Shown: positions 7,891-15,769 of the stretch, piece after piece | Layout of the letters: the number at the start of each line of letters is the position of its first letter | How positions within the stretch are numbered: position 1 is the first letter of the stretch | From: Christiangramia sabulilitoris | Lineage (GTDB): Bacteria > Bacteroidota > Bacteroidia > Flavobacteriales > Flavobacteriaceae | DNA: 64,000 nucleotides | Assembly: GCF_007050985.1 (NCBI RefSeq) | Contig: NZ_VHSF01000001.1 | Location: forward strand, 124,001 to 188,000 | Reading direction: 5' to 3' | The notes under the pieces: generated by a model | Told to the model about the DNA's origin: nothing | What the model saw: only the letters and a program-made list of their open reading frames with translations | Database searches by the model: none | Made by a program: the position numbers and the translations under genes

Positions 7891-7973
7891 CGGAGAGACC
7901 GGGATTCGAACCCGGGCATCCAAGAAGGATGACAGCTTAGCAGGCTGCTGCATTACCACTCTGCCACCTCTCC
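7891..7973 (-). tRNA. tRNA-Ser (anticodon GCT)
   Basis: Read on the minus strand, the acceptor stem GGAGAGG pairs with TCTCTCC (last pair G-T), with discriminator G as expected for serine tRNAs. The anticodon loop CTGCTAA gives GCT. A long variable arm forms a hairpin around CATCC/GGATG, a class II feature. The T-arm is CCGGGTTCGAATCCCGG. CCA is not encoded. Confidence 0.97.
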
Positions 7974-8008
7974 GTTTTTTAAGAACATCGCAAGTATTTT
8001 TGCGGTTG

Positions 8009-8039
8009 CAAATGTAACTTTTACTTACAAACCATCCAA
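8009..8039 (-). promoter_or_regulatory. Promoter of the tRNA-Ser/tRNA-Pro unit
   Basis: On the minus strand a -33-like TTGG (8036-8039) is separated by exactly 19 bases from TACATTTG (8009-8016), a full match to the TAnnTTTG -7 consensus. Its position about 36 bases before the tRNA-Ser 5' end is right for a short leader. The rest of 7974-8209 holds no gene. Confidence 0.7.
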
Positions 8040-8209
8040 GCCTTTTGGACCTTTTTTGCTATTCTTTTCGCAATAAAAACTGAATCTGTTTTCAATGAAC
8101 TTAACCTCAGTAAAATAGATTACGCCTAATTTTAATCAAAAAATCGTTTTTAGCTAAGCCAAGATGGGATTAAATGATTTATTTACCAATCTATCCTGTT
8201 TTGTAATAA

Positions 8210-9454
8210 TTAGTTTATTTTAACCTCGTGAATTATTTTGTAAAGATTTTTGACCGCCCTGGCATGGTTGCGAACAAATGGATTCTTCCTGTTCCAGACA
8301 TACCCGGCGAGTACGGCACAGATCTGCTCACGCACCATAGGGTTTGGTTCTGGATGAAAAAATATATCCTGTAATTTACCAGAGTACCATTCTTTCACAT
8401 AAGTAGAAAAAACATCAACACCCCGCTGTATATATTTCGCATAATTATTCTCCCAATCAATAGTTTCACCATTAATTTCCCTCCAGGCAAGCTTTGCTGC
8501 CAGTAAACCAGATTCTGTGGCAAAAGCCACCCCGCTTGAAAAGACCGGATCTAAAAATTCAGCAGAATTCCCGGTTAAGGCAAACCCTTTACCATACTTA
8601 TACTTAACATTTTTAGATATATTTTTAATTTTTCCGGGAACAAATTTATGTGGATAGTCATCAAACCTGCCCTGGTAAAATTCGGTTTGCTTCAGCATTT
8701 CCAGGAAAGCCTGAGAATTATCAGTACTAAATTGATCAAACCATGAATCTGGGCCTACAAAGCCTAAGCTTGATATACCATTTGAAAAAGGAATATACCA
8801 AAACCAGGTTTCACGATTTATAATCTCGAAACTGATTTGTTCCCCCTCAAAACCTTTTGGCCTGGAAGTTTCTTTTATATGTGTGAAAATAGAAGAGTGA
8901 TCATATATTTTTGGTGGAGCTTCAAGATCCAGATGTTTTGCCAGGACTCGCCCGTTTCCGCTTGAATCTATTATGAATTTACAGGATACTTCATTCTTTT
9001 TACCTTCAATATCTACTGTTTCTATTTTCCAAATTCCATCAATGTAAATTACCGACTCAACTTTAGTTTCGAAGCGAATTTCCACACCCCTGGCAGCCAG
9101 GTCATCTGTAAGAGATTTATCAAATTCAGCACGGGGTACCTGCCAGGTCCAATTCCATCCCTCACCGTATTTCTTGCTAAAATCAAAAGAAGCAATTTCA
9201 TTCTGCTTTATAAATCTGGCGCCATACTTTTTCTGATAACCCTGAGATTTAAGAGTATTCAAAAAACCGGCTTCCTCAAAATTATCCATGCATCTTGGAA
9301 TGAGGCTCTCGCCAATCGAAAACCTGGGAAACTTTTTGTTTTCGAGAATCAAAACAGAAGCATCTTGCTGCTGCAGATATCCTGCGGCAACACTACCGGA
9401 AGGACCGGCACCTATAATTACAATATCCCGATAATCCTTTTTCATTTGATGCAT
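8210..9454 (-). CDS. FAD-dependent oxidoreductase, tryptophan-halogenase-like
   Basis: A 414-residue flavoprotein. The N-terminal Rossmann motif GAGPSG (15-20) binds FAD. IGESLIP (47-53) and KKYGARF (about 75-81) match the halogenase/geranylgeranyl-reductase superfamily, and WFWYIP (217-222) fits the WxWxIP signature of flavin-dependent halogenases. A second FAD segment (GNSAEFLDPVFSSGV) lies in the C-terminal half. Homologues occur in flexirubin clusters, some of whose pigments are chlorinated. Related non-halogenating oxidoreductases share much of this sequence, so halogenation is a hypothesis. It is transcribed away from the pigment operon, about 300 bases from the ammonia-lyase. An alternative start is the ATG at 9445. 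Confidence 0.85.
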   Translation of the reverse strand: MHQMKKDYRDIVIIGAGPSGSVAAGYLQQQDASVLILENKKFPRFSIGESLIPRCMDNFEEAGFLNTLKSQGYQKKYGARFIKQNEIASFDFSKKYGEGWNWTWQVPRAEFDKSLTDDLAARGVEIRFETKVESVIYIDGIWKIETVDIEGKKNEVSCKFIIDSSGNGRVLAKHLDLEAPPKIYDHSSIFTHIKETSRPKGFEGEQISFEIINRETWFWYIPFSNGISSLGFVGPDSWFDQFSTDNSQAFLEMLKQTEFYQGRFDDYPHKFVPGKIKNISKNVKYKYGKGFALTGNSAEFLDPVFSSGVAFATESGLLAAKLAWREINGETIDWENNYAKYIQRGVDVFSTYVKEWYSGKLQDIFFHPEPNPMVREQICAVLAGYVWNRKNPFVRNHARAVKNLYKIIHEVKIN

Positions 9455-9466
9455 TTGAGGTTATCA

Positions 9467-9474
9467 CAAACTTA
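9467..9474 (-). promoter_or_regulatory. -7 promoter box of the halogenase-like gene
   Basis: The minus strand reads TAAGTTTG, a match to TAnnTTTG, 12 bases before the ATG at 9454. No -33 match is seen. The 225 bases between this and the divergent pigment promoter show no gene. Confidence 0.45.
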
Positions 9475-9699
9475 AATAGAATGCCTGGATTGAACGGTAA
9501 ACTGATTTAAAAAATTAAGTTTCATTATGTTTGGGCAGAACTATTCGCTAAGGATTGATTGAATAAAATAATTCAAATGTCATTTCTTATAATATTTCCA
9601 GTGGGAGCAAATTTGAGTTGGCTAATTGTATTGCTTAGTACCGGAATCAAAATGATATTTTCAAAACGGGCTGGAGGCATAGTTTTCTATTAATTATGC

Positions 9700-9725
9700 T
9701 ACATTTGTCTATGCTTGCAAAGCAT
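9700..9725 (+). promoter_or_regulatory. Pigment-operon promoter box followed by a small palindrome
   Basis: TACATTTG (9700-9707) matches the Bacteroidota -7 consensus 52 bases before the ammonia-lyase ATG, although the usual -33 TTTG is missing. Immediately after it lies the inverted repeat ATGCTT-GCA-AAGCAT (9711-9725), which covers the expected transcription start and may be an operator or a leader hairpin. Confidence 0.5.
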
Positions 9726-9758
9726 TTTCAAACCTATATTTACTAGCAGAAACGGTAT

Positions 9759-11291
9759 ATGCTGAATTTAGACAGTGCCCTTAATTTTGAAGATTTCTAC
9801 CAAGTACTATTTAATAATGAGAAAGTGGTGCTGGGTGAAAAGTCTAAAAACCGACTTGAAAAAAGTTTCGAATTTCTAAAAGAATTCTCCCTCAATAAAA
9901 TCATTTACGGTGTAAATACCGGTTTTGGCCCCATGGCCCAGTATAAGATAAATGATGAAGACAAGATTGAACTTCAATTAAACCTTATTAGAAGTCACGC
10001 TGCCGGTGCCGGAGAATTGATGAATTCAATCGATGTAAAAGCATTAATGCTGGCGCGATTAAATACTTTATGCCTGGGAAAATCTGGTATTCACAGATCT
10101 GTCGCAGATGTTTTAAGTTATATGATTAACAATGAAATAACTCCGGTTATTTATGAACACGGCGGTGTAGGTGCTTCCGGAGACCTTGTTCAGCTGGCTC
10201 ATCTGGCATTGGTACTTATCGGCGAGGGTGAAGTATTATATAATGGGAAGAGAAGATCAACTCATTCTGTTTTCAAAGAAATAAATATAAAGCCTGCAGA
10301 GATAAAGATAAGAGAAGGTCTGGCGGTGATGAATGGTACATCGGCTATGACAGGTATTGGTATCGTAAATCTCATTTATTCAAAGAGATTATTAAACTGG
10401 TCGGTATTCTGTAGTTCTGTTATCAATGAAATAGTACAGGCTTATGATGATCATCTTTCTGAGGAATTGAACTCTTCCAAAATGCATCGTGGTCAACAGA
10501 AAATTGCCAGACAAATGCGTGCTCATCTATCAGATTCAGGACTTACCAGGGACAGGAATGATCATCTTTACAGCGACGGAGCAGATAAGAATACATTTTT
10601 TAAAGAAAAAGTACAGGAATATTATAGCTTAAGGTGTGTTCCACAGATACTGGGACCTGTTTCAGATACTGTAGATAATGCTTTAAAAATTTTGATCGAA
10701 GAGGTAAATTCTGCCAACGACAATCCTATTATAGATGTAGATACAGAACATGTGTATCATGGCGGAAATTTCCATGGTGATTATATTTCACTGGAAATGG
10801 ATAAACTTCGTTTAGCTATCACCAAAACCTCTATGTTGGCTGAAAGGCAACTAAACTATTTATTGAATGCTAAACTGAATGAAATTCTTCCACCCTTTGT
10901 AAATCTTGGGAAACCCGGTTTGAACTTTGGAATGCAGGGCGCACAATTCACCGCTGTTTCAACTACTGCGGAAAATCAAATGCTCTCCAATTCCATGTAT
11001 GTTCATAGTATTCCAAATAACAATGATAACCAGGATATTGTAAGCATGGGAGCTAATTCTGCCCATATGACGCGCAAAGTGATAAACAATACTTTTGAAA
11101 TTCTGGCTACAGAATTAGCTACCATTATTCAAGCCTTGTATTGTTTTGATTTTGATGAAAAACTTTCGTCTGCCACTAAGGCCAGGCTAGACGATCTAAG
11201 GAAAATAATGCCGGCTATCGGGAAGGATCGTACTTTATATAAAGAGTTAAAGGAGCTCAAAGAATTCATAAGAAATAGAGAAGCTTACTAA
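9759..11291 (+). CDS. Aromatic amino acid ammonia-lyase, probably tyrosine ammonia-lyase
   Basis: A 510-residue member of the HAL/PAL/TAL family, which removes ammonia from an aromatic amino acid using an MIO cofactor made from Ala139-Ser140-Gly141 (motif GVGASGDL). Catalytic Tyr50 lies in YGVNTGFG. The substrate-selectivity position reads Arg-Ser79-His80 (NLIRSH), as I recall for Flavobacterium johnsoniae tyrosine ammonia-lyase, and long blocks also match that enzyme (YGVNTGFGPMAQY, YHGGNFHGDYISLEMDKL, VHSIPNNNDNQDIVSMG). Annotation pipelines often call such proteins histidine ammonia-lyase. No other histidine-utilisation gene is nearby, and the pigment context favours 4-coumarate production from tyrosine. 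It is the first gene of the rightward operon. Confidence 0.9.
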   Translation: MLNLDSALNFEDFYQVLFNNEKVVLGEKSKNRLEKSFEFLKEFSLNKIIYGVNTGFGPMAQYKINDEDKIELQLNLIRSHAAGAGELMNSIDVKALMLARLNTLCLGKSGIHRSVADVLSYMINNEITPVIYEHGGVGASGDLVQLAHLALVLIGEGEVLYNGKRRSTHSVFKEINIKPAEIKIREGLAVMNGTSAMTGIGIVNLIYSKRLLNWSVFCSSVINEIVQAYDDHLSEELNSSKMHRGQQKIARQMRAHLSDSGLTRDRNDHLYSDGADKNTFFKEKVQEYYSLRCVPQILGPVSDTVDNALKILIEEVNSANDNPIIDVDTEHVYHGGNFHGDYISLEMDKLRLAITKTSMLAERQLNYLLNAKLNEILPPFVNLGKPGLNFGMQGAQFTAVSTTAENQMLSNSMYVHSIPNNNDNQDIVSMGANSAHMTRKVINNTFEILATELATIIQALYCFDFDEKLSSATKARLDDLRKIMPAIGKDRTLYKELKELKEFIRNREAY

Positions 11292-11293
11292 GA

Positions 11294-12025
11294 ATGAAAT
11301 ATGCTTTAATTACAGGAGGTTCACGAGGAATAGGGAAGGCAGTTTGCCTGAAACTTGCTGCAGACCTGAACTATAATATTTTACTTAACTATCATTCCAA
11401 TACAGAAGCGGCAGAATTAACAAAGCAAGAGATAGAGAAATATGGCGTTCAGTGTGATTTGTTGAAATTTAATGTTTCAGATGATGCAGCTGTTCAATCG
11501 GCAATTGCCACATGGAAAGCCAGTCATCCAGAAGACAAAATTGAAATATTGGTGAATAATGCCGGTATTACTAAAGACGGACTTTTTATCTGGACGAATA
11601 CGGAGGCCTGGGACACAGTCATGGATACTAGCGTTCGAGGTTTTTATAATGTTACCCAGGCAGTTTTAAAAGACATGCTGAGGAGCAGGTATGGCAGGAT
11701 CATCAATATGGTCTCCCTTTCCGGATTAAAAGGAAATCCCGGTCAGGTGAACTACTCTGCAGCCAAGGGAGCAATGATCTCTGCTACCAAGGCCCTCGCA
11801 CAGGAAATTGGTAAAAGAAAGGTTACCGTGAATGCTGTCGCACCGGGATTTATCAAGTCTGATATGACCATTGATTTTGACGAGGATGGACTTAAAAAGC
11901 ACATCCCGGTTAACCGTTTTGGTGATGTCGATGAGGTTGCAGATCTCGTAAGTTTTTTAGCATCTGATAAGTCTTCCTATATCACCGGTGAGGTGATTAA
12001 TATTAACGGTGGCTTATACTCTTAA
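11294..12025 (+). CDS. 3-oxoacyl-ACP reductase, FabG type
   Basis: A 243-residue short-chain dehydrogenase. The N-terminal TGGSRGIGKA binds NADPH, NNAGITKDGLF is the FabG NNAG segment, and catalytic Ser (MVSLSG), Tyr and Lys (NYSAAKGA) are all present. The C-terminus SSYITGEVININGGLY is typical of FabG. It starts two bases after the ammonia-lyase stop, so it belongs to the pigment operon. There it should reduce the beta-keto group of ACP-bound polyene intermediates, one reduction per elongation cycle. Its fit with pigment ketosynthases is inferred from position, since the sequence alone would also suit primary fatty-acid synthesis. Confidence 0.93.
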   Translation: MKYALITGGSRGIGKAVCLKLAADLNYNILLNYHSNTEAAELTKQEIEKYGVQCDLLKFNVSDDAAVQSAIATWKASHPEDKIEILVNNAGITKDGLFIWTNTEAWDTVMDTSVRGFYNVTQAVLKDMLRSRYGRIINMVSLSGLKGNPGQVNYSAAKGAMISATKALAQEIGKRKVTVNAVAPGFIKSDMTIDFDEDGLKKHIPVNRFGDVDEVADLVSFLASDKSSYITGEVININGGLYS

Positions 12026-12029
12026 AAGC

Positions 12030-12908
12030 ATGGCGACCTGGAAAGGCAAATCACGGGGCACTCTGTTAGGTTTTAAAATCTATGTACAGATCATCAAAAA
12101 AACCGGGCTCTATACGGCTTATTTTGTTCTTCTTTTCGTTGCCCTTTATTTTATATTTTTTTCTTTTACTTCTACTAAAAGCACTTATTATCTTTTTAGA
12201 AAAAGACTGGGCTATTCCCGAATAAGCGCTGCTTTAAATGTCTACCGTAGTTATTTCACCTTCGGTAGGATACAGCTCGACAGGATCGCTATTACCAATG
12301 GATTGAAGCATAAATTCACCTTTGAATTCGACGGAGTTGAGCATATTGAAAATTTACTTCAGCAAAATAAAGGCGGGATATTATTGACCGCTCATATCGG
12401 GAATTTTAACCTGGCTAAACATTTTTTTGAAGAGCGACATTCTAAAGCTGTAGTAAACCTTGTAATCACCGATTTTGAGCACCGGCAGATCAAAAATTAC
12501 CTGCAGTCTGTAGAAGGAAAATCAGAGGTAAAGATCATTGTATTAAAAGAAGATCTTAGCCATGTGTTTGAAATGAAGGAGGCATTATCTAAAAATGAAA
12601 TGCTTGTTTTTGCGGCAGACAGATTTCTCGAACACTCCAAAACTTACCGGGCAGAATTTCTTGGGGAGGAAGTAAAATTTCCACAGGGACCATTCAAACT
12701 CGCGGCCAGAAATAAGATCCCGGTCTTGTTTGTACATTTGATGAGAGAGAAAAATTTTCATTATCATTTCTACGCAAGGCCATATAAACCGGTAGAATTT
12801 ACTGCTCAGGAAGTATTAAAATATTATCTTGAGGACCTTGAAAATATGGTGAAAAAATATCCTCACCAATGGTATAATTATTACGATTACTGGAACGACT
12901 TTAGTTAA
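12030..12908 (+). CDS. Lysophospholipid acyltransferase of the LpxL/HtrB family
   Basis: About 292 residues from the ATG at 12030; an upstream in-frame start at 12009 would overlap fabG and is less likely. A membrane anchor near the N-terminus (TAYFVLLFVALYFIFFSF, about 31-48) is followed by the acyltransferase motif GGILLTAHIGNFNLA, with the catalytic His in an HxxxxN setting. AADRF and FPQGPFKLAARNKIPVLFV are the later conserved blocks. LpxL enzymes transfer acyl chains from ACP to lipid A at the inner membrane. Aryl polyene and flexirubin clusters encode relatives thought to attach the polyene acyl chain to a lipid acceptor. Start of the next gene is one base after the stop. Confidence 0.88.
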   Translation: MATWKGKSRGTLLGFKIYVQIIKKTGLYTAYFVLLFVALYFIFFSFTSTKSTYYLFRKRLGYSRISAALNVYRSYFTFGRIQLDRIAITNGLKHKFTFEFDGVEHIENLLQQNKGGILLTAHIGNFNLAKHFFEERHSKAVVNLVITDFEHRQIKNYLQSVEGKSEVKIIVLKEDLSHVFEMKEALSKNEMLVFAADRFLEHSKTYRAEFLGEEVKFPQGPFKLAARNKIPVLFVHLMREKNFHYHFYARPYKPVEFTAQEVLKYYLEDLENMVKKYPHQWYNYYDYWNDFS

Positions 12909-12909
12909 T

Positions 12910-13356
12910 ATGGCAGAAAACCTTCTCTATCACCCAATTACTTCTACAGAAAAGATAAGAAAGCTAATTCCTCAGAAAGAGCCTTTTGTTTTCGTGGATA
13001 CCCTGTATGAATACACCGCATTGACAGGTGTAACGGGGTTTACGGTACCTCAAACTAATGTGCTTTTAGAGGATAACAAACTTGCGGAAAGTGGCATCAT
13101 CGAGCATATGGCTCAAAGTATGTCGCTCCACCGGGGATATCAGGGTTCATTGAGTGGAAATAAACCGAAGACAGGTTATATAGGAATAATTAAAACCGTG
13201 GAGATTTTTGGATTGCCAAAAATTGGAGAAAAGCTTAAAACCTACGTGGAGATTCTCCATGAGATCATGAATGTTACCTCTGTATCTGCAAGAACCGAAA
13301 ATGAAAGGGGAGAGATCATCGCAACTTCAGAAATGAAAACCGTTACGGTAGAATGA
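12910..13356 (+). CDS. Hot-dog 3-hydroxyacyl-ACP dehydratase, ApeP-like
   Basis: A 148-residue single hot-dog-fold protein. KLIPQKEPFVFVDTL and ESGIIEHMAQSMSLHRG match the dehydratase-like proteins of aryl polyene clusters, with the Glu of SGIIEHMAQ at the active-site helix. It would remove water from 3-hydroxyacyl-ACP to leave a conjugated double bond. A second, more FabZ-like dehydratase is encoded at 19411. In characterised aryl polyene systems two such proteins pair as a heterodimer, and the same may hold here. Its stop overlaps the thioesterase start (ATGA). Confidence 0.85.
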   Translation: MAENLLYHPITSTEKIRKLIPQKEPFVFVDTLYEYTALTGVTGFTVPQTNVLLEDNKLAESGIIEHMAQSMSLHRGYQGSLSGNKPKTGYIGIIKTVEIFGLPKIGEKLKTYVEILHEIMNVTSVSARTENERGEIIATSEMKTVTVE

Positions 13357-13772
13357 ATTCCTTAAAACTATCTGTTTCTACCCCGCTTCGGGTTCGTTTC
13401 CATGAGTGCGATCCTTTGCAGATTGTATGGCATGGAAATTATTATAAGTATTTCGAGGAAGGAAGAGAGCACTTTTGTTCGCAACATGGTATTTCCTATT
13501 TAGAAGCAAAGAAGAACGGGTATGCAACTCCCATTGTAAAATCTAAATGCGAGCATAAACTACCTTTAAAGTATGGAGATGAAATCGTGGTCGAAACACG
13601 ATATATTAATTCAGAAGCTGCCAAGCTTATTTTTTCATACAGGATATTTTGTTCTGATAAACTGATCTGTACTGGAGAAACAACCCAGGTGTTTATAGAT
13701 GGAAATGCTGAATTAGTACTTTACAATCCGCCATTTTTCTTAGATTGGAAAAAGAAAATGGGATTGATCTGA
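13353..13772 (+). CDS. Acyl-CoA/ACP thioesterase, 4HBT family
   Basis: A 139-residue hot-dog thioesterase of the YbgC/4-hydroxybenzoyl-CoA thioesterase type. The signature VRFHECDPLQIVWHGNYYKYFEEGRE has the catalytic Asp in ECDPL and the conserved HGNYYKYFE. The C-terminal half carries typical strands (KYGDEIVVETRY, LICTGETTQVFI). In an aryl polyene operon this enzyme could release the finished acyl chain or clear stalled ACP. Its start overlaps the upstream dehydratase and its TGA overlaps the next ATG (TGATG), which suggests tight translational coupling. Confidence 0.88.
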   Translation: MNSLKLSVSTPLRVRFHECDPLQIVWHGNYYKYFEEGREHFCSQHGISYLEAKKNGYATPIVKSKCEHKLPLKYGDEIVVETRYINSEAAKLIFSYRIFCSDKLICTGETTQVFIDGNAELVLYNPPFFLDWKKKMGLI

Positions 13773-14914
13773 TGAACAGAAATTACCTACTAAATGACGC
13801 AATTATTTCACCTTTGGGTTTTACTACCTCAGAGAATCTTACATCCATACGAAACTCTGAAACAGCCCTGAAATTGCACCGTAATTCCAGGTATTTTAAA
13901 GAAGGGTATTATGCGGGGCTCATCGACCTTGATTGGATAAATTCCAAATTCAGCAGGATTGGTAATCCTGGAAAATATACAAAACTTGAAAAATTAATAA
14001 TTCTGGCCATCAAACAGGTTATTGACCCTAGCCAGAATTTTTCTACCAGATCTTCGGGTTTGGTTTTATCTACAACCAAAGGAAATATTGATCTGCTCAA
14101 TAATAATGACTTTAGTGCCGATAGGATATATCTCTGGAAAATGGCTCAGGTCATTGCCGATTTTTTTGAATTAAAGCAAAAGCCGGTTGTGGTTTCGAAT
14201 GCCTGTATTTCAGGAGCATTAGCGATAAAGACCGCAAATGATTTTATCGAATCTGGAAGATTTAAAAATGCGGTAGTGGCTGGGGGCGACCTGGTTTCAG
14301 ATTTTGTATTGTCAGGATTTCAATCTTTCCAGGCCATAAGTTCAAAACCTTGCCGTCCTTTTTCTAACGATAGAGAAGGAGTTAGCCTGGGAGAGGCAGC
14401 AGCGGCAATTTTTATAGACCAGGAACAATCTGCTGTTGGGGAAAGCGTGCATTATATTGATGCTGTAACTGCAAACGATGCCAATCATATTTCCGGGCCT
14501 AGCAGAACAGGAGAAGGATTGTATCAAAGTATTTCAAGGCTATTTAATAACTCCGGTGTTGATCCGTCCAAGGTCGATTATATCTCTGCCCACGGAACAG
14601 CTACAAACTTTAATGATGAAATGGAATCCATTTCCTTCAACCGGGCAGAATTAAATTATGTGCCTGTGAATAGTTTTAAAGGATATTACGGTCATACGCT
14701 GGGAGCTTCAGCATTGCTGGAAACAATCCTAACCAAAAAATGCTTACTTAATAATGAACTTTTAGCTTCTCATAATTTCACCGAATCTGGCGTATCTGTT
14801 AATTTAAACATCATAAGGGAACACAAAAGAAAAGAATTGCGTACGGCTCTAAAAACAGCATCCGGCTTTGGTGGTTGCAACCTCGCCATGCTATTACAAA
14901 AACAAAGTTTATGA
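13772..14914 (+). CDS. Beta-ketoacyl-ACP synthase (pigment ketosynthase 1)
   Basis: A 380-residue thiolase-fold ketosynthase with the full catalytic set: Cys145 (SNACISGALA), His274 (SAHGTATNFND) and His308 (GYYGHTLGAS). CRPFSNDREGVSLGEAAAA is the conserved FabF-like block. I chose the ATG at 13772, which overlaps the thioesterase TGA; a start at 13745 is possible but would overlap 28 bases. It should condense malonyl-ACP with the growing acyl-ACP. The protein is shorter than FabF (about 410) and more diverged than the ketosynthase at 15770, so it may handle a special step such as initiation. Confidence 0.9.
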   Translation: MNRNYLLNDAIISPLGFTTSENLTSIRNSETALKLHRNSRYFKEGYYAGLIDLDWINSKFSRIGNPGKYTKLEKLIILAIKQVIDPSQNFSTRSSGLVLSTTKGNIDLLNNNDFSADRIYLWKMAQVIADFFELKQKPVVVSNACISGALAIKTANDFIESGRFKNAVVAGGDLVSDFVLSGFQSFQAISSKPCRPFSNDREGVSLGEAAAAIFIDQEQSAVGESVHYIDAVTANDANHISGPSRTGEGLYQSISRLFNNSGVDPSKVDYISAHGTATNFNDEMESISFNRAELNYVPVNSFKGYYGHTLGASALLETILTKKCLLNNELLASHNFTESGVSVNLNIIREHKRKELRTALKTASGFGGCNLAMLLQKQSL

Positions 14915-15516
14915 GCGAGGTTCTGTATATTAAAAATTCAGTATTAATAAGAGACGCGAAGGTCTATCAAAATGGTCGGCTTTATTATGAGGATACCAAG
15001 TCACCCGATATTTCAATATTTCTGAAAAACCTTTATAAAAGCGAAAAAATAAGATATTCCAAATATTTTAAAATGGATGATCTCTCTAAACTTGGATTTA
15101 TAGGTACAGAGATTTTATTTGGGGGTAACATTGAAAATAAAGAAACGGCACTTGTTTTTGGCAACGCCGCTTCCTGCCTGGAAACAGATCGATATTACTC
15201 TGAAACTATGGAAGAATTCCCGTCACCTTCACTTTTTGTCTACACCCTTCCAAATATCATGTTGGGAGAAATAAGCATCAGACATCAGTTAAGGTCTGAG
15301 AATATTTTCTTTATTTCAGAAAAATTTGATTCCTCCTTATTTTTAGAGTATTCTAAAAGCCTATTCAATCAGGGCAAGACAGATAATGTCCTTTGTGGTT
15401 GGGTAGACTTGCAGAATAATGATTATGATGTATTTTTGTGGGAAATTGCCCGTAGTGGCAAAACCTATCTTAACGAAGAGGAGCTTAAAAATATATACCT
15501 GCCTACACATGAGTGA
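14911..15516 (+). CDS. Ketosynthase-like N-terminal-domain protein without catalytic residues
   Basis: About 201 residues from the ATG at 14911, which overlaps the previous TGA (ATGA). The segment LVFGNAASCLETDRYYSETMEEFPSPSLFVYTLPNIMLGEISIRHQL matches the 'ketoacyl-synthase-like N-terminal' proteins common in aryl polyene and flexirubin clusters (PF13723-like by memory). It covers only half of a thiolase fold and has neither the ACSS cysteine nor the HGTGT/GHTLG histidines. The conserved FPSPSLFVYTLPN motif argues for selection rather than decay. It could be an accessory subunit or scaffold for one of the neighbouring ketosynthases. Its last eight bases overlap the ACP gene. Confidence 0.75.
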   Translation: MSEVLYIKNSVLIRDAKVYQNGRLYYEDTKSPDISIFLKNLYKSEKIRYSKYFKMDDLSKLGFIGTEILFGGNIENKETALVFGNAASCLETDRYYSETMEEFPSPSLFVYTLPNIMLGEISIRHQLRSENIFFISEKFDSSLFLEYSKSLFNQGKTDNVLCGWVDLQNNDYDVFLWEIARSGKTYLNEEELKNIYLPTHE

Positions 15517-15766
15517 TCTGCACACCGAACTAAAACGTAGTATAATCGAACAACTCAACCTCGAGGATATGGAGGTAAACGAAATTGAGAATGACGAACA
15601 GCTTTTTGGAGATGGTCTTGGGCTTGATAGCATTGATGCTCTTGAACTAATCGTGCTACTGGAAAAGGATTATGGGATAAAGCTCACAGATCCTAACCAG
15701 GGCAAGCAGATTTTTAATTCTATTAATACTATGGCCGATTATATCGAAAAAAACCGTACCAGGTAA
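15509..15766 (+). CDS. Acyl carrier protein of the pigment pathway
   Basis: An 85-residue acidic helical carrier protein. The phosphopantetheine attachment site is Ser41 in LGLDSIDALEL, and the helix IEQLNLEDMEVNEI precedes it. The ATG at 15509 overlaps the upstream gene by eight bases; a longer reading from 15419 would add an unrelated basic N-terminus and is rejected. It should carry the coumaroyl-derived starter and the growing polyene. Only one ACP gene is visible in the locus, whereas several described aryl polyene clusters have two. No phosphopantetheinyl transferase is encoded in the window. Confidence 0.93.
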   Translation: MSDLHTELKRSIIEQLNLEDMEVNEIENDEQLFGDGLGLDSIDALELIVLLEKDYGIKLTDPNQGKQIFNSINTMADYIEKNRTR

Positions 15767-15769
15767 ATT

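Noticed and set aside
9759-11291. Histidine ammonia-lyase of histidine degradation
   Set aside because: No hutU, hutI or hutG gene is near; the NLIRSH selectivity region and pigment context fit tyrosine ammonia-lyase.
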